A stretch of 5,855 bases of DNA, from the NCBI GenBank assembly GCA_900313285.1, contig OMQP01000039.1, positions 1 to 5,855 on the forward strand, given 5' to 3'. The notes under the pieces were generated by a model that had not been told where the DNA came from, searched no databases, and saw only the letters and a list, made by a program, of their open reading frames with translations. Every line of letters begins with the position of its first letter. The first letter of the stretch is position 1. This DNA comes from an uncultured Pseudomonadota bacterium. Its GTDB lineage: Bacteria; Pseudomonadota; Alphaproteobacteria; Rs-D84. Below, in pieces: positions 1 to 5,753 of the stretch. A program made the translations under genes and the position numbers.

Positions 1-1
1 C

Positions 2-667
2 AAATACTGCTGTACATGTGATTTCGCCTTCATGTGCACCTGTATATTCCCATGTTGCCCCAGCGCCACCTGCTGTCTGGGTACCTGATAAATTTGTACA
101 TGACCAACCATTGAATGTGTAACCTGTTTTTGCACATCCGCCCGATGCAGGTAATTCAGCAAATACAAAATTTGCACCATATGTTGCAGTACCATCAGCT
201 GGTGCTGTACCACTTATACCTGTACCACAAGCGTATTTAACTGTTGTTTCATTGGCCGCCCATTGTGCTGTCAATGTCAAATTGCCGGCTGTTTGATAAG
301 GATCGTATTCATAACCAGTAGCACGATCTGCAGTACCATCGTTCCATGTTGTAAAGTGATAACCATCTGCAGCAGTCATAGGTGTAGTCAAAGCAGATGG
401 TGCCAAAACTGTGTACTTACTATCGTATGTTACACCATTGTCATATTCAACAGCTTCTGTACCAGTTGCAGCATGATCGCCAGGTTGATAGATAACGTCA
501 TAAGAATCTGCTTCCCATTTAGCTTCAATGCTTGCGGTACCAGAATCAACGCCCAAAATACTTTGTACGCACTCATTACCGTTATTACCTGTACCAGTAA
601 TATCTGTAGCGAACGCAGGACATGCCATGCATAAAACAAGTCCCGATGTTAAGAAAATTTTCTTCAT
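2..667 (-). CDS. Secreted protein with Listeria-Bacteroides (InlB B-like) repeats, partial
   Basis: The frame starts with ATG at 667-665 and stays open to the left edge, giving 222 residues; the C-terminus is outside the window. Residues 1-20 form a Sec signal peptide: two lysines, a hydrophobic core, then Ala-Phe-Ala before Thr21, so signal peptidase I cleavage is expected. After a Gly/Asn-rich linker come two beta-rich modules, about 45-136 and 137-222. The first ends in LTLTAQW. Each carries the Gly-aromatic-x-Phe...Trp core (GYHFTTW at 102-108, GYTFNGW at 182-188) typical of the Listeria-Bacteroides/Flg_new repeat family related to InlB B-repeats. The second module has Cys147, 178, 190 and 218, the first almost none, so disulfides after export are plausible. 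Such repeats usually occur in long surface or secreted proteins as adhesive or spacer units. The exact role and the anchoring domain cannot be seen. An AGGAAGG-type ribosome binding site supports this start. Family assignment is from motif recognition only. Confidence 0.85.
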   Translation of the reverse strand, partial: MKKIFLTSGLVLCMACPAFATDITGTGNNGNECVQSILGVDSGTASIEAKWEADSYDVIYQPGDHAATGTEAVEYDNGVTYDSKYTVLAPSALTTPMTAADGYHFTTWNDGTADRATGYEYDPYQTAGNLTLTAQWAANETTVKYACGTGISGTAPADGTATYGANFVFAELPASGGCAKTGYTFNGWSCTNLSGTQTAGGAGATWEYTGAHEGEITCTAVF

Positions 668-670
668 GTT

Positions 671-680
671 TCCCTTCCTT
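671..680 (-). promoter_or_regulatory. Ribosome binding site of the repeat protein gene
   Basis: On the minus strand this reads AAGGAAGGGA and ends 3 bases before the ATG at 667. The AAGGA core is about 8 bases from the start codon. It is a clear Shine-Dalgarno sequence and fixes the start that gives the signal peptide. Confidence 0.75.
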
Positions 681-719
681 TTTATAGGTTTTGTGTTTAT
701 TAGATTTCTCTATGAGACT

Positions 720-749
720 ATTTTATCATAAATCACCATTTTGACGCAA
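720..749 (-). promoter_or_regulatory. Candidate promoter of the repeat protein gene
   Basis: On the minus strand a weak -35 (TTGCGT, 744-749) is followed after 18 bases by a -10 TAAAAT (720-725, five of six consensus bases). Transcription would begin near 713, leaving a leader of about 45 bases. The overlapping TATGAT is an alternative -10 but would have no well-spaced -35. The site lies between the ppdK terminator and the gene, where a promoter is required, but the -35 is poor, so the call is tentative. Confidence 0.35.
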
Positions 750-770
750 GCGAAAAAAACATAAAACACA

Positions 771-804
771 AAAAAATAAAAAACCCCGGAAATCCGGGGT
801 TTTT
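771..804 (-). terminator. Rho-independent terminator of ppdK
   Basis: The ppdK transcript forms a stem of six G:C pairs (CCCCGG with CCGGGG, plus-strand arms 784-789 and 794-799) around a four-base loop, extended by A:U pairs on both sides. On the minus strand it is followed by TTTTTTATTTTTT (771-783), a strong U-tract. It begins about 13 bases after the ppdK stop. The A-rich and T-rich flanks are roughly symmetrical, so it could also act on plus-strand transcripts. Confidence 0.9.
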
Positions 805-816
805 ATTTGCAAAATA

Positions 817-3477
817 TTATTTCTTGCGTGGGTATTTAACCGCTGCTTGTGCTGCAGCCAAACGTGCGATTGGCACACGGAATGGTGAACAAGATACAGA
901 ATTAAATCCAACACGATGGAAGAATTCAACAGATTCTGGATCACCACCGTGTTCACCACATACACCCAAGTGAATTTCTTCGCCTTTGGTGCTGCGTGCT
1001 TTTGCAACAGCGTCTTTAATCAAAAGCCCAACACCCAATTGATCAACGGATGCAAATGGATCTGCGACATAGACACCACGTGCACGATATTCATCCAAAA
1101 TTTTACCTGTATCGTCACGGGACATACCCAATGTTGTTTGTGTCAAATCGTTTGTTCCAAATTCAAAGAATTCACAACTTTCAGCGATTTCATTTGCCAA
1201 CAATGCAGCACGTGGCAATTCAATCATTGAACCAACTTTGTATTCAACGCTGTCGCCTGTTTCTGCAAATAACGCAGATGCGGTTGCGTCGATAACTGAT
1301 TTAACGATATCAACTTCTTTTTTAGAACCGACCAAAGGAACTTCGATTTCTGGGAATACACGAACACCTGCTTTTTTGCATTCAATTGCAGCAGACAAAA
1401 TTGCGCGTGTTTGCATTTCACAGATTTCAGGATATGTAATTGCCAAACGGCATCCACGATGTCCCAACATTGGATTTTGTTCTTTCAATGCTTCACTGCG
1501 TGCCTTTACGAATTCAACAGATTTACCAATGTGTTTTGCTAATTCTGCGATATCAGCATCTGTATGTGGTAAGAATTCATGTAAAGGTGGGTCAATTAAA
1601 CGAATTGTAACTGGCAAACCATCCATGATTTTGAACAATTCGATAAAGTCCGCTTTTTGATATGGCAATAATTTGTCCAGCGCAGCACGACGACCGGCTT
1701 CATCATCAGCCAAAATCATTTCACGCATATCTTGTATACGGGATGGATCAAAGAACATATGTTCTGTACGTGCCAAACCGATACCTTCGGCACCAAAATC
1801 ACGTGCTTGTTTTGCGTCTTTTGGTGTTTCTGCGTTTGCTTTCACTGTCAAAGATTTGATTTCATCAACCCATTTCATCAAAGTACCAAAATTACCAGTC
1901 AATTCAACGGATACTGTTGGAATTGCACCTTCGATAATTTGACCTTTGGCACCATCGATAGAAACCCAATCACCTTCGTGGATAACTGCGCCAGATGTTG
2001 TTTTCATTGTTTTTGTTTCATAATCAATTTTGATGTCTGGTGATCCAGATACGCATGGTGTTCCCATACCACGTGCAACCACTGCGGCATGTGATGTCAT
2101 ACCACCACGTGCAGTAATAACACCCTGGGCTGCGTTCATACCCGCAATATCTTCTGGGGATGTTTCAACGCGGATAAGCATAACTTTTTTGCCTTCTTTT
2201 TTCCAGCTTTCAGCATCTTCGGCATTAAATACTGCCTGACCAACAGCGGCCCCTGGGGATGCTGGCAATCCAGTCGCAATAACTTTTTTGTCTGCTTTTG
2301 GATCCAACATTGGATGCAACAAATGATTTAATTGGTCTGCACCAACACGCAATATTGCTTCTTCTTTGGTCAATAAACCTTCTTCAACCATTTCTACAGC
2401 CATGCGGACTGCTGCAGCTGCTGTTCTTTTACCGTTACGGCACTGTAACATCCACAATTTTTTATGTTCAATTGTGAATTCCATATCCTGCATGTCTTTA
2501 TAGTGTTGTTCCAATTTGTTGCGAACATCAACCAATTGTGCGTAAACTTCTGGCATTGCTTCTTCCAATGATGTACGGCCAGAATCATCTTTTGCCATTG
2601 GCTGTGGTGTACGGATACCAGCCACAACGTCTTCACCCTGGGCATTAATCAAATATTCACCATAGAATTTATTTTCACCTGTTGCTGGGTCACGTGAAAA
2701 ACATACACCCGTTGCAGAATCATCACCTGAATTTCCAAATACCATGGCTTGAACATTAACTGCTGTACCCCAATCGCCAGGAATATTATTCAATTTACGA
2801 TATGTGATTGCCTTTTTGGACATCCAAGAACCAAACACTGCACCGATACCCAATTTCAACTGTTCCCATGGATCTTGTGGGAAAACTTTGCCAATTTTAA
2901 CACCAATTTCTTTGAATTTTTCAACCAAATCTTTCAAATCTTCGGCTGTTAATTCTGTATCGACTTTGTATCCTTTGTCTTCTTTCATGCGTTCCAATGT
3001 ATGTTCGAACAAATCAATATCTGCACCTAACACAACGTCACTGAACATCATGATGAAACGACGATATGAATCATATGCAAATCTTTCATTGTTTGCAGAT
3101 TTTGCCAATGCTTTCACTGTTTCGTCATTTAAACCCAAATTCAATACTGTATCCATCATCCCAGGCATAGAAACACGTGCCCCAGAACGTACAGATACTA
3201 ATAATGGATTTTCGTTATCTGCGAATTTTTTGCCCATAATAGATTCAATATGTGCAATACCAGCCTTTACTTGATCCATCAAATCGGAAGGATATGTTTG
3301 ACCATTTTCATAATAATATGTACAAACATCAGTTGTGACTGTAAACCCAGCAGGCACTGGCAATCCAACCAAATTCATTTCTGCCAAATTAGCACCTTTT
3401 CCGCCCAACAGATTACGCATATCTGCACGGCCTTCTGCGGCACCATTTCCAAATGTATAAACCCATTTATTAGCCAT
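817..3477 (-). CDS. ppdK: Pyruvate, phosphate dikinase
   Basis: Complete 886-residue enzyme that interconverts pyruvate + ATP + phosphate and PEP + AMP + pyrophosphate in the cytoplasm; in bacteria it works in gluconeogenesis or in pyrophosphate-linked glycolysis. The length is normal for bacterial PPDK. The N-terminal ATP-grasp region (about 1-350) has GGKGANLAEM (25-34), SVRSGARVSMPGMMDT (95-110) and LQCRNGKRT (344-352). The swivelling phosphohistidine domain (about 395-510) has GGMTSHAAVVARG with catalytic His463; Thr461 matches the threonine phosphorylated by PPDK regulatory proteins in other organisms. The C-terminal PEP/pyruvate barrel (about 525-880) has NPMLGHRGCRL (668-678), metal ligands Glu753 and Asp777 (in GTNDLTQ), and catalytic Cys840 in GVCGEHGGDP. 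All key residues are intact. AAGGAGA just before the ATG supports the start. It is monocistronic by context: own promoter upstream, strong terminator downstream. No regulatory-protein gene is in the window. Direction of flux cannot be read from the sequence. Confidence 0.98.
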   Translation of the reverse strand: MANKWVYTFGNGAAEGRADMRNLLGGKGANLAEMNLVGLPVPAGFTVTTDVCTYYYENGQTYPSDLMDQVKAGIAHIESIMGKKFADNENPLLVSVRSGARVSMPGMMDTVLNLGLNDETVKALAKSANNERFAYDSYRRFIMMFSDVVLGADIDLFEHTLERMKEDKGYKVDTELTAEDLKDLVEKFKEIGVKIGKVFPQDPWEQLKLGIGAVFGSWMSKKAITYRKLNNIPGDWGTAVNVQAMVFGNSGDDSATGVCFSRDPATGENKFYGEYLINAQGEDVVAGIRTPQPMAKDDSGRTSLEEAMPEVYAQLVDVRNKLEQHYKDMQDMEFTIEHKKLWMLQCRNGKRTAAAAVRMAVEMVEEGLLTKEEAILRVGADQLNHLLHPMLDPKADKKVIATGLPASPGAAVGQAVFNAEDAESWKKEGKKVMLIRVETSPEDIAGMNAAQGVITARGGMTSHAAVVARGMGTPCVSGSPDIKIDYETKTMKTTSGAVIHEGDWVSIDGAKGQIIEGAIPTVSVELTGNFGTLMKWVDEIKSLTVKANAETPKDAKQARDFGAEGIGLARTEHMFFDPSRIQDMREMILADDEAGRRAALDKLLPYQKADFIELFKIMDGLPVTIRLIDPPLHEFLPHTDADIAELAKHIGKSVEFVKARSEALKEQNPMLGHRGCRLAITYPEICEMQTRAILSAAIECKKAGVRVFPEIEVPLVGSKKEVDIVKSVIDATASALFAETGDSVEYKVGSMIELPRAALLANEIAESCEFFEFGTNDLTQTTLGMSRDDTGKILDEYRARGVYVADPFASVDQLGVGLLIKDAVAKARSTKGEEIHLGVCGEHGGDPESVEFFHRVGFNSVSCSPFRVPIARLAAAQAAVKYPRKK

Positions 3478-3481
3478 GGTT

Positions 3482-3488
3482 TCTCCTT
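3482..3488 (-). promoter_or_regulatory. Ribosome binding site of ppdK
   Basis: On the minus strand this reads AAGGAGA, ending 4 bases before the ppdK ATG at 3477. It is a near-consensus Shine-Dalgarno sequence. Its first two bases are also the end of the 3' arm of the inverted repeat at 3487-3504, so a hairpin there would abut and partly cover it. Confidence 0.8.
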
Positions 3489-3504
3489 TAATACTGTTAT
3501 TAAA
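3487..3504 (-). repeat. Perfect 7-bp inverted repeat in the ppdK leader
   Basis: On the minus strand this reads TTTAATA-ACAG-TATTAAA: two perfectly complementary seven-base arms around a four-base spacer. It sits between the candidate -10 of ppdK and the start codon and touches the AAGGAGA ribosome binding site. It could be an operator for a dimeric repressor or a weak mRNA hairpin limiting ribosome access. All pairs are A:T, so the RNA stem would be marginal, and a chance palindrome in AT-rich DNA is possible. Confidence 0.45.
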
Positions 3505-3512
3505 CCGGGTGC

Positions 3513-3541
3513 ATTTTGGAAAAAAAGATTCAGAAAATCAA
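3513..3541 (-). promoter_or_regulatory. Candidate promoter of ppdK
   Basis: On the minus strand TTGATT (3536-3541, four of six -35 bases) is followed after exactly 17 bases by CAAAAT (3513-3518, four of six -10 bases). Transcription would start near 3506, giving a leader of about 29 bases that contains the inverted repeat at 3487-3504. Spacing and position are right, but both hexamers are imperfect, so other AT-rich positions nearby remain possible. Confidence 0.35.
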
Positions 3542-3553
3542 GGATAAAATCTT

Positions 3554-3585
3554 AAAAAATATTTTTTTCATTAAAAATACAAATA
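3554..3585 (+). promoter_or_regulatory. A/T-tract upstream of the exporter promoter (UP-element-like)
   Basis: This 32-base stretch contains almost only A and T, including the self-complementary A6-TA-T6 at 3554-3567. It lies directly upstream of a perfect TTGACA at 3586. Position and composition fit an UP element contacted by the RNA polymerase alpha subunit, or intrinsically bent DNA. It also lies upstream of the divergent ppdK promoter. The function is inferred from composition alone. Confidence 0.35.
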
Positions 3586-3612
3586 TTGACAAACGATGGG
3601 AAATTATGTAAT
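3586..3612 (+). promoter_or_regulatory. Promoter of the MsbA-like exporter gene
   Basis: A perfect -35 TTGACA (3586-3591) is followed by TGTAAT (3607-3612, five of six -10 bases) at 15 bases, or by the weaker TAATCT (3609-3614) at the ideal 17 bases. Either places the transcription start near 3619-3622, about 22-25 bases before the ATG at 3644. The ATG at 3596 would lie inside the promoter spacer and would not be transcribed from here. Confidence 0.65.
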
Positions 3613-3633
3613 CTTTGCCCTGAACAAGTTATG

Positions 3634-3638
3634 GGTGA
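3634..3638 (+). promoter_or_regulatory. Ribosome binding site that decides the exporter start
   Basis: GGTGA matches the 3' part of the full AAGGAGGTGA anti-16S complement and lies 5 bases before the ATG at 3644. No comparable site precedes the in-frame ATGs at 3596 or 3665. It is a modest match, but with the promoter position it favours 3644. Confidence 0.5.
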
Positions 3639-3643
3639 AAGAA

Positions 3644-5416
3644 ATGCAAAAAATATCTGAAAATATGTTCATTAAAAATTACAAACGCATGTGGCCGTAT
3701 ATAAAACCATTTTGGGTACGCGCACTGTTAACAGTGTTGTTGGCTATTCCTGTTGGTATGTTGGATGCGGTAATTGCATGGGCAATTAAACCATTTACAG
3801 ATGGTATAATGACGGAAAATCCATTGTTTCCTGCATGGTTATTACCTGTGGTAATCGTTGGATTTACATCTATCCAGGGGGCATTAACATATACTGTTGG
3901 ATATTTGAATACATGGGTTGGTGGAAAAATCACTAATTTATTAAAAGCAGATTTATTTAAAAAACTTTTAACATTTGAAACTGAATTTTTCACATCCAAA
4001 AATTCTGGTGATATTCTGGTTAAATTCAGTGGTAATGCTGATACTGCATGTGCTGGATTATTAAGCAATGTAAAATCTGTTGTTCAAAAATTCTTTACAT
4101 CTATTTCTTTGATATTTGTCTTGTTCTATAATTCCTGGCAATTGGCATTGGTTTGCGTAACTATATTATTATGTGCTTTTTTACCGATGTTATCTTTGAA
4201 AAAGCGTGTGACACCTGTATTAAATCGTTCAATGGAAGTTGGCGCCTATCTGACAACAAAATACAATGAAACATATGCAGGGAACAAAACAATTATTTCA
4301 TATAATTTGGAATCATACCAAAACAAAAGATATTTAGATGTATTGCATGAAACATTTAATTTAGGTATGAAATTATTCAAAAGAACACAATGGTTAACAC
4401 CTGTTATCCACATTGTTTTGTCTTTTGGAATTGCGTTAGCATTGTGGTTTGGTTCATATTTGATTTCACATGGTCATTTAACAACTGGTGGTTTTGTATC
4501 ATTTTTAACATCATTAATATTGTTATATACACCAATCAAAGCGTTAAGTGGCGATTATAATGCACTGTTGCGTTCATTTTGGGCAATCGAACAGGTTTTT
4601 GATATATTAGATTTGCAACCAAAAATTCAAGATTCTAAAAATGCGATAGAAATGCCTAAAACACATAAACAGATTAAATTCAATGATGTGTCCTTTAATT
4701 ATCTGCCAGATGTGCCGGTATTAAAAGATATAAATTTAACTGTTAACCAGGGTGAAACAATCGCTATCGTCGGTAATTCTGGAGGGGGAAAAACAACATT
4801 AGTAAATTTATTGCCACGTTTTTATGATATAACCAATGGTTCTATTACTGTTGACGGTACAGATATACGTGATTTTACATTGAAATCATTACGTCAAAAT
4901 ATTGCGGTAGTTTTCCAAGACAATTTCTTGTTTGAAGGAACTATTCGTGAAAACATCATGTTAGGCGATGAAAATGCCAGCGAAGAAGAAGTTAAACGCG
5001 CAATCAAATTGGCTTATCTTGACGAATTTTTAAGCACATTAAAACATGGTCTGGACACCAAGATTGGTGAACGCGGAATAACATTATCTGGTGGCCAACG
5101 TCAGCGTGTTGCTATTGCACGTGCATTTTTGAAAAATGCACCTATATTGGTTTTAGATGAAGCGACATCTGCATTAGATAATAAATCAGAAGCAGTTGTA
5201 CAAAAAGCTATTGAAAATCTGATGCATGATAAAACCGTATTTGTTATCGCACACAGATTATCAACTATTCGTAACGCAACCACGATTGTCGTGGTGAACG
5301 ATGGACAGATCGTTGAAACAGGAACACATGATGATTTATTAAAAATTGAATGTGGTGCATATAAAATGTTATACGATATGCAATTTAAATCGAACGAAGA
5401 AAAGACAGACAAATAA
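3644..5416 (+). CDS. msbA: MsbA-like ABC exporter (fused permease and ATPase)
   Basis: Complete 590-residue half-transporter, close to the roughly 580 residues usual for MsbA, which works as an inner-membrane homodimer flipping lipid A-core to the periplasmic leaflet. The N-terminal membrane domain (about 10-310) has six hydrophobic helices near 25-48, 65-87, 147-168, 169-186, 253-275 and 282-300. Its opening, YKRMWPYIKPFW, and the ...IKPFTDG and WVGGK segments resemble MsbA from memory. The ATPase domain (about 340-575) is intact: Walker A GNSGGGKT (377-384), Q-loop Gln425, signature LSGGQ (482-486), Walker B ILVLDE (501-506) with catalytic Glu506, D-loop SALD (509-512), H-loop His537. The same frame opens at ATG 3596 (606 residues), but that codon lies inside the promoter and the extra 16 residues match nothing expected; 3644 has a GGTGA ribosome binding site. 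It is transcribed alone, divergently from ppdK. The ABC exporter call is certain; lipid A as substrate is an inference, since related exporters of other lipids or peptides look similar. Confidence 0.92.
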   Translation: MQKISENMFIKNYKRMWPYIKPFWVRALLTVLLAIPVGMLDAVIAWAIKPFTDGIMTENPLFPAWLLPVVIVGFTSIQGALTYTVGYLNTWVGGKITNLLKADLFKKLLTFETEFFTSKNSGDILVKFSGNADTACAGLLSNVKSVVQKFFTSISLIFVLFYNSWQLALVCVTILLCAFLPMLSLKKRVTPVLNRSMEVGAYLTTKYNETYAGNKTIISYNLESYQNKRYLDVLHETFNLGMKLFKRTQWLTPVIHIVLSFGIALALWFGSYLISHGHLTTGGFVSFLTSLILLYTPIKALSGDYNALLRSFWAIEQVFDILDLQPKIQDSKNAIEMPKTHKQIKFNDVSFNYLPDVPVLKDINLTVNQGETIAIVGNSGGGKTTLVNLLPRFYDITNGSITVDGTDIRDFTLKSLRQNIAVVFQDNFLFEGTIRENIMLGDENASEEEVKRAIKLAYLDEFLSTLKHGLDTKIGERGITLSGGQRQRVAIARAFLKNAPILVLDEATSALDNKSEAVVQKAIENLMHDKTVFVIAHRLSTIRNATTIVVVNDGQIVETGTHDDLLKIECGAYKMLYDMQFKSNEEKTDK

Positions 5417-5442
5417 AAAAACCGCCATTTTGGCGGTTTTTT
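5415..5442. terminator. Bidirectional rho-independent terminator between convergent genes
   Basis: A perfect seven-pair stem (ACCGCCA at 5421-5427, TGGCGGT at 5431-5437) encloses a TTT loop. It is preceded by seven A's (5415-5421) and followed by six T's (5437-5442), so it has a U-tract in both transcripts. It serves the exporter gene on the plus strand, whose stop codon (5414-5416) overlaps the A-tract, and the zinc-ribbon/TM2 gene on the minus strand, which stops at 5447. Confidence 0.92.
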
Positions 5443-5446
5443 ATTA

Positions 5447-5752
5447 TTATCTTTTTGCAAATATGTTTTCCGGATTCCCTAAATTACATATTGCATAAAT
5501 TAAATCAACCAACCACCAAATACTTGTTATCAACATACCAAAAATTGTACATGTTAAAATCAACATTACAACACCTGAACCTGTTTTTCCTGCATAGAAA
5601 CGATGCGCACCAACCATTCCCAAAAACCATAACAACAATAAATATACAACTGTAGATTTTGTTATATCATATTCTACATAACCGCATTTTGGACATGCTT
5701 TTGCTTTATCAGAATGTTTTGCACCACATTCACGGCAATAAATCATAGTCAT
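5447..5752 (-). CDS. Small zinc-ribbon and TM2-domain membrane protein
   Basis: Complete 101-residue protein. Residues 6-23 form a short zinc ribbon with two CxxC knuckles (Cys6, Cys9, Cys20, Cys23). It is followed by a TM2 domain: a first membrane helix (about 33-48), the family motif GMVGAHRFYAGK (45-56), and a second hydrophobic segment (about 59-82) leading to the conserved Asp83 in WWLVDL. Together these predict an inner-membrane protein with a cytoplasmic metal-binding head. Zinc-ribbon plus TM2 fusions are a recurring bacterial architecture, but no biochemical role is established, so no gene symbol is given. The ATG at 5752 is preferred over the in-frame ATG at 5746, because AAAAGGAA ends at a proper distance from the former and too far from the latter. 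It converges with the exporter gene and shares its terminator. A strong promoter directly upstream suggests independent expression. Confidence 0.9.
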   Translation of the reverse strand: MTMIYCRECGAKHSDKAKACPKCGYVEYDITKSTVVYLLLLWFLGMVGAHRFYAGKTGSGVVMLILTCTIFGMLITSIWWLVDLIYAICNLGNPENIFAKR

Positions 5753-5753
5753 T

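Noticed and set aside
10..20. Possible lipoprotein signal around Cys13 or Cys16 of the left-edge protein
   Set aside because: Neither cysteine has a proper lipobox before it, and Ala-Phe-Ala at 18-20 is a good signal peptidase I site.
263..634. Plus-strand open frame rich in Cys, Ile and Thr opposite the left-edge gene
   Set aside because: It is the antisense of a frame with a clear signal peptide, ribosome binding site and repeat family motifs; its composition is not protein-like.
701..720. Imperfect inverted repeat (TCTC-TAT-GAGA with TAG/CTA flanks) in the leader of the repeat protein gene
   Set aside because: The inner arms are only four bases and the outer pairs are offset by three unpaired bases; too weak to call an operator or a structured RNA.
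1238..3274. Several plus-strand and alternative-frame open frames within ppdK
   Set aside because: ppdK is unambiguous over its whole length with every catalytic motif; these frames arise from its codon bias and lack ribosome binding sites and family motifs.
3810..4068. Minus-strand frame opposite the exporter membrane domain
   Set aside because: It is antisense to a well-supported six-helix membrane domain and has no ribosome binding site or recognisable motif.
5101..5460. Minus-strand open frame opposite the exporter ATPase domain, reaching past the terminator
   Set aside because: It overlaps the conserved signature, Walker B and H-loop coding region on the other strand, crosses a strong terminator and resembles no family.
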